64,000 bases of DNA from assembly GCF_000684975.1 (NCBI RefSeq), contig NZ_BAXZ01000003.1, positions 124,001 to 188,000 of the forward strand, written 5' to 3'. Below the pieces are notes generated by a model, which saw only the letters and a list, made by a program, of their open reading frames with translations, was not told the DNA's origin and did not search any database. The stretch comes from Paraburkholderia acidipaludis NBRC 101816. Its GTDB lineage: Bacteria; Pseudomonadota; Gammaproteobacteria; Burkholderiales; Burkholderiaceae. Below are positions 1 to 7,918 of this stretch, in pieces. A program made the translations under genes and the position numbers. The first letter of the stretch is position 1; every line of letters starts with the position of its first letter.

Positions 1-72
1 TGAATTTACGTCGGTGACCGACGTGCATGCTGCCAGCACACTGAGCCCTGCCCACAGGATGCGTTTCTTCAT
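1..72 (-). CDS. Lipoprotein, N-terminal fragment (runs off the window edge)
   Basis: Only the first 24 codons lie inside the window. The start is an ATG at 72 preceded by a GGGGG-type ribosome site. The peptide begins MKKRILWAGLSVLAAC, a classical type II signal peptide: two lysines and an arginine, a short hydrophobic core and a lipobox LAAC. The cysteine at residue 16 would be lipidated and the mature protein anchored to a membrane. The first mature residues are TSVTDVNS. The signal is clear, but nothing can be said about function because the body of the gene is outside the window. Confidence 0.72.
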   Translation of the reverse strand, partial: MKKRILWAGLSVLAACTSVTDVNS

Positions 73-393
73 GAATTCCCCCGGATACCGGGAGCATTGT
101 CGCTGCCTCCCCGCGGCATTGGCAACCGGAAAGAACGCCGGGGGGGCGCTGCCAGCAAGGATCGGCCCAAGTTAGGCCAAGGTAGGGCGGTAGGCGCGGC
201 GGCGGTGGGAGCGTGTAGCCCTGGGCGGCTGCCCGACGGACGATGCGCAAGCAAAGTACCTTGGGCATCATCCAGACGCCCAAGAATGGCCGGCACCGCT
301 GCCGGTTAGCGAAACGACTCGACAAGCCTGCCCGTCGTGGCGCGAGAAACCGCCACGACGCCACTTAAGGCGACTCGTCAGGCGGGTGGCGCT
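73..393. other. Gap without a convincing gene
   Basis: This 321-base stretch separates two leftward genes. Short open frames exist on both strands, but none has a ribosome site with protein-like composition; they are arginine/alanine-rich and antisense to each other. It presumably holds the promoter of the leftward lipoprotein gene. I could not define -35/-10 hexamers or a terminator with confidence. Confidence 0.5.
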
Positions 394-642
394 CTAGTCG
401 TGGGCGACGTGAGCGCCGACCTGGCCTTGGCCGGAAACCAGGCAGTTCGACATGAAGTTCTCGCCCTGGCTGCGCGCGCCCAGTTCGGTGAAGCCGCGCG
501 CCAGCGCCTCGGCCTTCACGAGCAGGGAGCCTTGCGCGCAGGTGAGCGAACTACCGCCGTGCGCCTCTACGCGGGTGATGACCCGGTTCGCGACGAGGAG
601 TGCAAGGATGATGACGACGCCGACATTGAATGCTTGTCTCAT
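394..642 (-). CDS. Small exported/anchored protein of unknown function (82 aa)
   Basis: The ATG at 642 has a near-ideal Shine-Dalgarno (AAAGGAGA) eight bases upstream, which is why this start is preferred over longer in-frame starts up to 987. Residues about 6-18 (FNVGVVIILALLV) form one hydrophobic segment, so the product is a signal-anchored or secreted peptide. The mature part (from about residue 28) is small and soluble-looking, with two cysteines (35 and 67) that could form a disulfide in the periplasm. I recognise no family. It stands alone, in the same orientation as the lipoprotein gene to its left. The ribosome site and signal segment make it likely real. Confidence 0.55.
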   Translation of the reverse strand: MRQAFNVGVVIILALLVANRVITRVEAHGGSSLTCAQGSLLVKAEALARGFTELGARSQGENFMSNCLVSGQGQVGAHVAHD

Positions 643-1294
643 GATTTCGTCTCCTTTAGCGATCAAGACTAGCTCACACGCGAGGCGCGTGAATCCAGGA
701 GTTTCCCGGCGATGCAGCGCAGCACATGCGGCGCGAAAAAAGCCCTTTAAATGCGTACTGCGTAATGGTTCGGTAACCTGAGCATACGGAGTCCAGTGCA
801 TAGCGCCTTTGCTGGCGCGGCGCTGCGCGACGCAGCCCCGGAGCGAGGCGTCGCATTGCGTCGCAGCAATGCCGCGTCGCGTCACACGGGACGTCTGCAA
901 ACGACTGTAACTTTGTTGTGCTGAATCATCGGGAAGAAAAAGCGCGACAGATCGACACGGCCGCTTGAAGGTGCGCTCGGGGTGCATTCAGGGAGCATTC
1001 GGCCCGGTTTTCGAGGGTGCAGTCAGTGTTCGGAGTGCTGGCTAATTTCGGATGTTGATGCGGGATCCTGAGCAGTTGGCTTGCCCACCACTACGTCTCG
1101 CGTCAAACGCCGGACTATGGCTATGGCGCCGATAGCCGCAATGTCGTGCCAGCCCCGTGCGGCGATTATTCGCCTGTGGCGACAAGTGACTTCATTTCCA
1201 GGCTATTTATCGGCAGGGGCCGTATTCCTAAAATGACATTCATCGAAATGCCATAGCGTTCCGTAGGAAGCGATGGCGAGCAGCCGGAGCCATC
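643..1294. other. Gap, G+C-rich, no supported gene
   Basis: This is about 650 bases upstream of the 82-aa gene. Roughly 810-900 is rich in repeated GCGTCGC/GCGACGC words that can fold, but no clean repeat family emerges. A frame on the + strand from about 1063 to 1257 reads like protein and ends in TAG, but it has no start codon in context and may be a decayed gene tail. I see no promoter I can defend. Confidence 0.4.
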
Positions 1295-1489
1295 ATGAAA
1301 TCCTTCATCGAACGACAGCTTTATCAGCCTGTGTGGGTACTGCCTATGGTGGACCTCATGCAGATGATGGTGGCGGTCGACTTCAATCTCAGCCAGGTCG
1401 GATTGCTGGTCGCCACGCGGGGCGCGCGCGTCGCGTTGCAGCGTTCGCGCGCGCTGATTGCGTGCTCTCAGGGCGAATGCGTTCACTGA
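1295..1489 (+). CDS. Possible small hypothetical protein (64 aa), doubtful
   Basis: This open frame starts with an ATG at 1295 and has GGAG seven bases upstream. The first half reads plausibly (MKSFIERQLYQPVWVLPMVD, then a hydrophobic, methionine-rich stretch). The second half is arginine/alanine-rich, like out-of-frame G+C-rich DNA. No family is recognised. A longer frame occupies the opposite strand (1166-1585), and neither has convincing composition. A good rho-independent terminator follows at 1616-1649 on the same strand, which suggests that something in this stretch is transcribed, coding or not. Confidence 0.22.
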   Translation: MKSFIERQLYQPVWVLPMVDLMQMMVAVDFNLSQVGLLVATRGARVALQRSRALIACSQGECVH

Positions 1490-1615
1490 ATCCGCGAGTT
1501 TCCGGGACGCAACATCGGAAAACACCGTAACGGGCCGCCATCGCCATACACCGCAGTACACCGATCCCCCGACGCGCGGCAGCATTGCCCGTTTGCTGTT
1601 GTGACGTCACTTACC

Positions 1616-1649
1616 GAGCCGTCTCGCGTTGCGCGACGGCTCTTTTTTT
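1616..1649 (+). terminator. Rho-independent terminator
   Basis: Inverted repeat GAGCCGTC / GACGGCTC (8 bp) with an 11-base loop, followed by seven T. It reads rightward and lies over 100 bases past the end of the only open frame on that strand, so it may end a short untranslated RNA. Confidence 0.7.
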
Positions 1650-1842
1650 CCCGATTTCCCCTGATTTCCAATAAGCAACAGCGAGCAACAGCGCCCCCGT
1701 TTGAGGGGTATCGTGCGGACCTGTTCGCACAGGCGTGCCGCGATGCCGGCGTAATATGGTGCGAGAGGGTGAAGCGGCACAAAGCGCGAATGGCGCAGCG
1801 CGAGGAAGCCGCGATTTCACGCTGTCACGAAGGAGAGGCGGC

Positions 1843-3243
1843 ATGGCACAACGATTCGATGCGATCGTGATCGGCACGGGGCAGAGCGGCCCGCCCCTCG
1901 CGGTGCGGCTGGGCAAGCGCGGTCGCAAGACAGCGGTGATCGAGCGCGCGTCGTTCGGCGGAACCTGCGTGAATGTCGGCTGCACGCCGACGAAGGCCTA
2001 CGTCGCATGCGCACGTGCCGCGCATGTCGCGCGTCATGCGGCCGCGTACGGTGTACACGTGGAGGGCGCGAGGCAACCGGGTGACGTGCGCGTCGATCTC
2101 GCCTTCGTGAAGGCGCGCAAGGACAGCATCATCGGCGCGTCGCGCAGCGGCGTCGAGCAATGGCTGCGCAAGGCGCCCAATGTGACGGTGTTTCAGGGTC
2201 ATGCTCGCTTCGTCGGGCCGCACGCGGTGCGCGTCGAGGTGGCGGGTGGGCAGACGCAGGAACTGGAAGCGCCGGAGATTTTCATCAATACCGGCACGCG
2301 CGCGCTGATTCCCTCGATTCCGGGCGTGGAGCGTATCCGTTACGAAACGAATTCCACGATCCTCGAACTGGACACGCTGCCGTCGCACCTCGCGATCGTG
2401 GGCGCCAGCTACATAGGGCTCGAATTCGCGCAGATTTTCCGGCGTTTCGGCAGCCGGGTCACGGTGCTCGTGCGCGGTTCGCGGGTGCTTTCGCGCGAGG
2501 ACGACGATGTGGCGCGCGCGGTGCAGGACGTGCTGGCACGGGAAGGCGTGGAATTTCGCTTCGGCGCCGAACCGCGCAGTGTCGCGCCGCTCGACGGCGG
2601 CGGTGTGCGCATCGCGCTCGACGAGGGTTTGCTCGACGCCTCGCACCTGCTGTGCGCCACGGGCCGCATTCCCAACACCGACGACCTCGGCCTCGACGCT
2701 GCCGGCATCGTGCGCGACAAACACGGCCTGATTCCGGTGGACGGGCAGTTGCGCACGAATGTCGAAGGCGTTTGGGCGCTCGGCGACGTGAATGGACGCG
2801 GCGCGTTTACGCACACCTCATACGACGATTTCCAGATCGTTGCCGCCAACCTGCTGGACGGCGCGAGCCGCAGCGCCGACACGCGCATTCCGGCCTACGC
2901 GGTGTTCGTCGATCCGCCGCTCGCGCGCGTGGGGCTCAGCGAGCGCGAGGTGCGCGAGCGCCACTTGCCGGCGCTGATCGCGACCATGCCGATGTCGCGC
3001 GTCGGCCGCGCCCGCGAGCGTGGCGAAACCGACGGCTTCATGAAGGTGCTCGTGAACGCGCAGACGAAGCGCATACTGGGTGCGTCGATCGTCGGCATCG
3101 AGGGCGACGAGGCGATCCATACCTTCATCGACACGATGACCGCCGACGCGCCCTGCACGACGCTGCAGTTCGCCATACACGTGCATCCGACCGTGAGCGA
3201 GCTGGTGCCCACGCTGCTCGACGGCTTGAGGCCGCTGTCATGA
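1843..3243 (+). CDS. FAD-dependent pyridine nucleotide-disulfide oxidoreductase (mercuric-reductase-like)
   Basis: The product of 466 residues belongs to the glutathione reductase / dihydrolipoamide dehydrogenase / MerA superfamily. The N-terminal FAD fold shows GTGQSG at residues 11-16. The redox-active cysteine pair is Cys42 and Cys47 (GGTCVNVGC). A second dinucleotide fold (IVGASYIGLEFA) lies near residue 190, and the C-terminal dimerisation domain ends with HVHPTVSEL, which carries the His/Glu active-site pair contributed to the partner subunit. There is no N-terminal heavy-metal domain and no C-terminal vicinal cysteine pair, so mercury reduction is unlikely and the substrate is unknown. 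ATG at 1843 is chosen because GGAGAGG sits just upstream; the frame remains open further upstream without a comparable site. The stop overlaps the next start (ATGA), indicating translational coupling with the cupin gene. Confidence 0.88.
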   Translation: MAQRFDAIVIGTGQSGPPLAVRLGKRGRKTAVIERASFGGTCVNVGCTPTKAYVACARAAHVARHAAAYGVHVEGARQPGDVRVDLAFVKARKDSIIGASRSGVEQWLRKAPNVTVFQGHARFVGPHAVRVEVAGGQTQELEAPEIFINTGTRALIPSIPGVERIRYETNSTILELDTLPSHLAIVGASYIGLEFAQIFRRFGSRVTVLVRGSRVLSREDDDVARAVQDVLAREGVEFRFGAEPRSVAPLDGGGVRIALDEGLLDASHLLCATGRIPNTDDLGLDAAGIVRDKHGLIPVDGQLRTNVEGVWALGDVNGRGAFTHTSYDDFQIVAANLLDGASRSADTRIPAYAVFVDPPLARVGLSEREVRERHLPALIATMPMSRVGRARERGETDGFMKVLVNAQTKRILGASIVGIEGDEAIHTFIDTMTADAPCTTLQFAIHVHPTVSELVPTLLDGLRPLS

Positions 3244-3602
3244 ACGTGGCGCGAGGCGGCGCATTCGGCAACGTGTTTGCCGGCATCGACCGTGCAGCGA
3301 GCGCTGAACGGGTCGATAAGCTGGTCGCGCAAAGCGGGGTTGTGATCGAGCGGATCGTTTCGACGGGGCAGGTGAGTCCCGCGGAATTCTGGTACGACGA
3401 TCCTCGCGACGAATGGGTGGTGCTGCTGACCGGCGCTGCCGCGCTGCAGTTCGAGTCGGAGGGCGGCGCGAGACGACCGATGCTGCCCGGCGACTACGTG
3501 CATATTCCGGCGCATTGTCGGCACCGGGTTGCGTGGACCGACAAGTCGGCGCAGACCATCTGGGTCGCCGTGTATTTCGGCGCGGAGGGCGAGGCGACCT
3601 GA
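3240..3602 (+). CDS. Small cupin-domain protein
   Basis: A 120-residue single-domain cupin. The core shows DEWVVLLTG and a later LPGDYVHIPAHCRHRV, the usual cupin motif 1/motif 2 pattern with histidines able to bind a metal. The start ATG overlaps the stop of the upstream oxidoreductase by four bases (ATGA), so the two are translated from one mRNA. Family members range from enzymes to small-molecule sensors, and the sequence does not say which this is. Its coupling to a flavin disulfide reductase suggests a joint role that I cannot name. Confidence 0.8.
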   Translation: MNVARGGAFGNVFAGIDRAASAERVDKLVAQSGVVIERIVSTGQVSPAEFWYDDPRDEWVVLLTGAAALQFESEGGARRPMLPGDYVHIPAHCRHRVAWTDKSAQTIWVAVYFGAEGEAT

Positions 3603-3675
3603 GACGGGTCGCTGGCCCGGCGCTGTCGGCGATAATCGCGCGTGTGTCCAACCGCTTCGCCCTTGCGCCCCGAAC

Positions 3676-4152
3676 ATGTCTTCACGAATTCCGCTTCGCG
3701 TCGCCCTGGTTTCCGATACGCACAATCTGGTGCGCCCGGAGCTGCTGCGTTTCGTCGAGGGCTGCGACGCGATCGTTCATGCCGGCGACATCTGCGATCA
3801 GGCGGTTCTCGACGCGCTTGCCGCGATCGCGCCGCTGACTGCCGTGCGCGGCAACAACGATCGCGGCGCATGGGCGGAATCGCTGCCGGCGCAAACCGCG
3901 CTCGAGATCGGCGGCGTGAAGATCGCGGTCGTGCACGAGTTGCCCGATTTCCGCGGCGATCCGGCGCGGGAGGGGATCGCGCTCGTGGTGAGCGGCCATT
4001 CCCACAAGCCGTCGTGCGAGACGCGTGACGGCGTGCTCTACGTGAATCCGGGCAGTGCGGGGCCGCGGCGGTTCAGATTGCCCGTGACGGCGGCCATGTT
4101 GACGATCGGAAACCCGGGTGGCCCGAGCGTCGAGCACACCCATCTGATCTGA
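3676..4152 (+). CDS. YfcE/MJ0936-type metallophosphoesterase
   Basis: The 158-residue protein has the full set of calcineurin-like phosphoesterase motifs: DTH at residues 14-16, HAGDICD, GNNDR (a GNHD variant) and GHSHKP. These bind the dinuclear metal centre used to hydrolyse phosphodiesters or phosphomonoesters. The length matches the small YfcE/MJ0936 class. A GATAAT hexamer at 3631-3636 could give it its own promoter, although it follows the cupin gene by only 73 bases. The start at 3676 gives the motif spacing normal for the family. Its stop codon directly abuts the stop of the convergent transporter gene with no base between them. Confidence 0.85.
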   Translation: MSSRIPLRVALVSDTHNLVRPELLRFVEGCDAIVHAGDICDQAVLDALAAIAPLTAVRGNNDRGAWAESLPAQTALEIGGVKIAVVHELPDFRGDPAREGIALVVSGHSHKPSCETRDGVLYVNPGSAGPRRFRLPVTAAMLTIGNPGGPSVEHTHLI

Positions 4153-5625
4153 TCAGACCCGCACCGCGGCGGCGGGGTACTGCTCCTCCTCTTCCTCGAG
4201 TTCTCGGGCGAGGCGCACGCCGCGCAGCACCGCGTGCGCTTCCGCCTTGGTGCCCACGCTAGGTGCTGAGCCCGGCAGCGGGCGGCGCGCGGTTTCGTGC
4301 AGCGCGAGTACCGCGACGATGCCGATCACGGCCGCGCCCATCAGGTAGTAGGCCGGCATCATCAGGTTGTGGGTGCTGTCTACCAGCCACGCGGCGACGA
4401 GCGGCGTGGTCCCGCCGAACAGCGACACGGACACGTTGAAGCCGATGGCGAGTGCGCCGTAGCGGATCGGCGTGGGGAACAGCGCGGGCAGCGCCGAGGG
4501 CATCACGCCCGTAAAGCACGACAGCAGCGCGCCGAGAATCAGGAGTCCGCAGAATACGGGCAGCACCGCCGCGGTCTGGATCAGCATGAGCGCGGGAATC
4601 GAGAGCACGATGAGCCCGACGCAGCCCGCGAGCATCACCGGCTTGCGGCCGATCGCGTCGGACAGGCGGCCGGCCGCGAGCGTCATCGGCATCATCAGCA
4701 CCATCACGATCAGCACGAGGGAAAGGCCCCAGGTCTCGCTGAAGTGCAGCGTCGCCGAGAGGTAGCTCGGCAGATACGAGAGCGCCATGTAGTCGGTCAC
4801 GTTGAAGATCAGCACGAGGCCCACGCACAGCAGGAAGGGGCGCAGATGCTGCTTCACGAGCGAAGCGAGCGTCATCTTCGGGCGCGCTTTTTCGTCGGCT
4901 TCGCGGGCCTCGGCCTCGCGCTTGAACGCCGGCGTTTCTTCGAGCTTCAGGCGGATGTAAAGGCCCACGAGCCCGAGCGGCCCCGCGATCAGGAACGGGA
5001 TGCGCCAGCCCCAGTCGAGCAGCGCCGCATGCGGGAGCGTCGCGGTGAGCAGCGCCACCGTGCCCGCGCCGAATACGTAGCCGATCAGCGTGCCGAATTC
5101 GAGGAAGCTGCCCATGAAGCCGCGGCGCTTGTCGGTGGCGAATTCGGCGATGAAGGTGGCCGCGCCGCCATACTCGCCGCCCGTCGAGAAACCTTGCACG
5201 AGGCGCGCGGCGAGCAGCAGCACGGGCGCAGCGATGCCGATGGACGCGTACGAGGGGATCAGGCCGATCGCGAAGGTGCCGCAGGCCATCAGGATCATCG
5301 TCATCGCGAGCACGCGCTGGCGGCCGATGCGATCGCCAAGCGGGCCGAACACCATGCCGCCGATCGGCCGCACGAGGAACGCGGCGGCGAACGTGCCGAA
5401 AGTTGCGATGAGCTGCGCCGAGGGGCTGCTCGAGGGGAAGAACACCTGGCCGAGCGTCACGGCGATGTAGCTGTACACGCCGAAGTCGAACCATTCCATG
5501 GCGTTGCCGAGCGCCATGGCGCCCACGGCGCGTTTGAGAAGAGTTTTATCGACGATCGTGATGTCGTCGAGTTGAAGTTCGGACGAGGCTGCGGATCCGG
5601 AGAGGGAAGCGGTCACGGTGTGCAT
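4153..5625 (-). CDS. MFS transporter, metabolite:H+ symporter (MHS) family
   Basis: About 490 residues with twelve predicted membrane helices. AMEWFDFGVYSYIAV at the first helix and GPLGDRIGRQRVL in the loop between helices 2 and 3 are signatures of the MHS branch (ProP, citrate, ketoglutarate and shikimate permeases). It therefore likely imports an organic acid or osmolyte with protons across the inner membrane; ProP-like is the closest description, and the substrate is unknown. A charged segment (REAEAREADEKARPK) marks the central cytoplasmic loop. The start is uncertain. ATG at 5625 has GGAG touching it, which is too close. TTG at 5631 lacks a ribosome site. GTG at 5616 would place that GGAG at the ideal distance. 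Confidence 0.86.
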   Translation of the reverse strand: MHTVTASLSGSAASSELQLDDITIVDKTLLKRAVGAMALGNAMEWFDFGVYSYIAVTLGQVFFPSSSPSAQLIATFGTFAAAFLVRPIGGMVFGPLGDRIGRQRVLAMTMILMACGTFAIGLIPSYASIGIAAPVLLLAARLVQGFSTGGEYGGAATFIAEFATDKRRGFMGSFLEFGTLIGYVFGAGTVALLTATLPHAALLDWGWRIPFLIAGPLGLVGLYIRLKLEETPAFKREAEAREADEKARPKMTLASLVKQHLRPFLLCVGLVLIFNVTDYMALSYLPSYLSATLHFSETWGLSLVLIVMVLMMPMTLAAGRLSDAIGRKPVMLAGCVGLIVLSIPALMLIQTAAVLPVFCGLLILGALLSCFTGVMPSALPALFPTPIRYGALAIGFNVSVSLFGGTTPLVAAWLVDSTHNLMMPAYYLMGAAVIGIVAVLALHETARRPLPGSAPSVGTKAEAHAVLRGVRLARELEEEEEQYPAAAVRV

Positions 5626-6189
5626 CTCCAATGACTGCGGGGGCCGCGCGAGCGGTCCGCCACGGTTTTGCCGGGAGAGTGCGGTTTCGCGAAAAGGCGT
5701 GCCTTCCCGTGACGCGTGCTACGGCGTGATGGGGACAGGCGTGCCGATGCGTCGCGAAACGACACTCGGGCGAATTGTGCGTAAGCGTTGCACCTGCGTG
5801 GCCTGGCATGGGGGGCAGGGTGCATGAGGACGCTGGACGGGCACGGGCGTGCCTGTAAAGCGCCGCTGAAACGAAAAAGAACGGCCGCGTGGCGGTCTGT
5901 TCTCTTTGTATGAAAACGTTCAATCCGGGCGCACAGGTTGCACGTTAAATTGAACGCAATTGATGGCTAAAGCCTGTTGAACGAAGCGACATGATAGCAC
6001 GATGGCGGAAGATCGCGCAAACGGCCCGGGCGTCGCGGGGGGCGGCGGCGCGCTGCAGGCCCCGTGTGGCGGGGGATTGCGCCGATTTCGCGCGGCGGCT
6101 GGAATCCGGTAAATGCATAAAAAAATCCGCGCACCTGGCGCGGATTCTTACGCTTTGGGGTAGCCCGTGAAGAAGGCCGAAGGGGGAAA
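5626..6189. other. Intergenic region between the MHS transporter and yggX
   Basis: This is about 560 bases with no supported gene. The right part (6119-6146) is the yggX terminator. The rest should carry the promoter for the leftward transporter. AT-richer DNA around 5880-5995 is the natural place for it, but I could not pick convincing hexamers. Confidence 0.5.
6119..6146 (-). terminator. Rho-independent terminator of argA-yggX
   Basis: Read leftward: a 9-bp perfect stem AATCCGCGC / GCGCGGATT with a 5-base loop, followed by a run of seven T that begins inside the stem. It lies 43 bases after the yggX stop. Confidence 0.88.
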
Positions 6190-6465
6190 TCAGCCCTCGG
6201 TCGGCGGCACGTAGCCGGACGCCTGGTCGGCGCCTTCGCCGAAGAAGAACTTTTCGGTCTGCTTCATGAGGTACTGGCGCGCGCGCGGGTCGGCCATGTT
6301 CAGGCGGTTCTCGTTGATCAGCATGGTCTGCTGCTTCAGCCAGGCCTGCCAGGCTTCTTTCGAGACGTTTTCGTAGATGCGCTTGCCGAGTTCGCCCGGC
6401 AGCGGCGGAAAGTCGAGACCTTCGGCTTCCTTGCCGAGCTTCGCGCATTGAATCATACGGGCCAT
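6190..6465 (-). CDS. yggX: YggX, probable Fe(2+)-trafficking protein
   Basis: The 91-residue protein matches the YggX family along its whole length. It has the N-terminal MARMIQCAKLGKEAEGLDF with the conserved single Cys7, the central WLKQQTMLINENRLN and the basic RARQYLMKQ segment. YggX is a small cytoplasmic protein that protects Fe-S enzymes from oxidative damage and is proposed to help iron delivery or recycling. The gene follows argA by 38 bases on the same strand and is followed by a strong terminator, so the two form a transcription unit. This links arginine synthesis and iron protection only by co-transcription. GAGAAGCAC precedes the ATG as a usable ribosome site. Confidence 0.95.
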   Translation of the reverse strand: MARMIQCAKLGKEAEGLDFPPLPGELGKRIYENVSKEAWQAWLKQQTMLINENRLNMADPRARQYLMKQTEKFFFGEGADQASGYVPPTEG

Positions 6466-6503
6466 GCTGTGCTTCTCCTGTAGTCGTATGGGGGCGGCGG
6501 CGC

Positions 6504-7895
6504 TCAGAGCTGCTTCATCAGCACGAGCGATTTGCGCTGCCAGTTATAGAGTCGGCGGCGGTCTTCGGGCAGGTCGTCGACCGTGGCCTTGACGAAGCCG
6601 CGCTTGAGGAACCAATGCTCGGTGCGGGTCGTCAGCACGAAAATGCGCGTGAGGCCGCGCGCGCGGGCGCGCTGCTCGATCCGGCGCAACAGGCGTTCCC
6701 CGTCGCCGGAACCTTGCGCTTCGGGCGCGACGGTCAGGCACGCCATCTCGCCGATGCGCTCCTGCGGATAGGCGTACAGCGCCGCGCAGCCGAACAGCAC
6801 GCCATCGTGCTCGATCACCGAGAAGTGGTCGATGTCGCGCTCGATCTGGTGGCGGCCGCGCCGCACGAGCGTGCCGTCCGTTTCGAGCGGCTCGATCAGC
6901 GTGAGGATGCCGCCGACGTCGTCGGGCGTCGCTTCGCGCAGGCTCTCGAGGTTCTCGTACGAGATCATGGTGCCCACGCCGTCGTGCAGGAACAGTTCGA
7001 GCAGCAGGCTGCCGTCGAGCGCGTAAGGCAGGATGTGCGCGCGGCCCACGCCGCCGCGGCAGGCGCGGATCGAGTGCTTCAGGTAGAACCCCGCGTCGCC
7101 GAGCACGGTGCCGCCTTCGTGCAGCTTGTAGGCGTCGTCGAGCGACATTTCGCGGATCAATTCGCCTTCTTCGTCGTTGAGGCCCGGCGTTTCCGTGAGG
7201 AAAATGATCTTGTCGGCGCGCAGCGCGATCGCCGCCGCCGAGGCCACGTCTTCCATCGAGAGATTGAACGCCTCGCCCGTGGGCGAGAAGCCGAGCGGCG
7301 AAAGCAGCACGAGCTTGCGGCTCGCGAGCGAATGGCGGATCGAGTCGGCGTCGATCTTGCGCACGACGCCCGTGTGCTGGAAGTCCACGCCGTCCAGGAT
7401 GCCGACCGGGCGCGCAGTCACGAAATTGCCCGAAACGACGCTGATGTGCGCGTGCGCCATGGGTGTGTTCGGCAGACCCTGGCTGATCGCGGCCTCGATG
7501 TCGAGACGCACTTCGCCGGCCGCTTCCTTTGCCGATTCGAGCGCGCGGGCATTCGTGATGCGCATGCCGTGCGAGAACTCGGACTCCACGCCGTGCAGGC
7601 TCATCTGCTCTTCGACCTGCGGGCGCGAGCCGTGCACGAGCACGATCTGGATGCCCATGGCCTGCAGCAGCGCGATGTCGGCCGCGAGCGCGTTGAGCAG
7701 ATTCTGGTGCACGACCTCGCCGCCGAAACCGACGACGAACGTCTTGCCCTGGAAGGCATGGATGTAGGGCGCGACCGATCGCATCCAGTCGACGAACTGC
7801 GCGTGCTGTGCCACTTCCTGCGAAGCGGAATCCGCGGCTGCGACGGAAGCCGGCGAGCCTGCGGGCGTGGGGACGAGGTCGGTTTGGGAATTCAT
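6504..7895 (-). CDS. argA: Amino-acid N-acetyltransferase (N-acetylglutamate synthase)
   Basis: ArgA acetylates glutamate with acetyl-CoA, the first step of arginine synthesis in the cytoplasm. The 463-residue protein has the two-domain layout of the classical bacterial enzyme. An amino-acid-kinase-like N-terminal domain begins at about residue 35 (GKTFVVGFGGEVVHQ) and carries the arginine feedback site. A C-terminal GNAT acetyltransferase domain (about 320-463) contains ACLTVAPEAQGSGDGERLL, the acetyl-CoA-binding loop. The first 30 or so residues are an alanine/serine-rich extension absent in E. coli. The ATG at 7895 lies only seven bases after a perfect TATAAT, and there is no Shine-Dalgarno, so the mRNA may be leaderless. 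It diverges from hrpA. Confidence 0.93.
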   Translation of the reverse strand: MNSQTDLVPTPAGSPASVAAADSASQEVAQHAQFVDWMRSVAPYIHAFQGKTFVVGFGGEVVHQNLLNALAADIALLQAMGIQIVLVHGSRPQVEEQMSLHGVESEFSHGMRITNARALESAKEAAGEVRLDIEAAISQGLPNTPMAHAHISVVSGNFVTARPVGILDGVDFQHTGVVRKIDADSIRHSLASRKLVLLSPLGFSPTGEAFNLSMEDVASAAAIALRADKIIFLTETPGLNDEEGELIREMSLDDAYKLHEGGTVLGDAGFYLKHSIRACRGGVGRAHILPYALDGSLLLELFLHDGVGTMISYENLESLREATPDDVGGILTLIEPLETDGTLVRRGRHQIERDIDHFSVIEHDGVLFGCAALYAYPQERIGEMACLTVAPEAQGSGDGERLLRRIEQRARARGLTRIFVLTTRTEHWFLKRGFVKATVDDLPEDRRRLYNWQRKSLVLMKQL

Positions 7896-7902
7896 GCCCG
7901 GG

Positions 7903-7910
7903 ATTATAAT
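7903..7910. promoter_or_regulatory. Palindromic -10 element shared by argA and hrpA
   Basis: The 8-mer ATTATAAT is its own reverse complement, so a consensus TATAAT faces both ways. Rightward the hexamer ends 8 bases before the hrpA ATG at 7919, and leftward it ends 7 bases before the argA ATG at 7895. Transcription would begin at or within a base or two of both start codons, giving leaderless mRNAs. The -35 matches are weak in both directions (TTTGGG or TTGGGA rightward; GGTACA leftward). Confidence 0.6.
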
Positions 7911-7918
7911 GCGCCCCC

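Noticed and set aside
810..900. Clustered GCGTCGC/GCGACGC words as a REP-type repeat
   Set aside because: The units are irregular and not seen elsewhere in the window; they are likely a by-product of high G+C.
1063..1257. Rightward frame reading like a protein tail and ending in TAG
   Set aside because: No start codon in context and no recognisable family. It may be a decayed gene but cannot be supported.
1166..1585. A 139-codon leftward frame in the left intergenic region
   Set aside because: No ribosome site and no protein family. Composition (HHHLHEVHHRQYPHR) looks like noise, and it overlaps an equally doubtful rightward frame.
1843..3243. Mercuric reductase (merA)
   Set aside because: The fold and the CxxxxC pair match, but the C-terminal vicinal cysteines needed to bind Hg(II) and any mer neighbours are missing.
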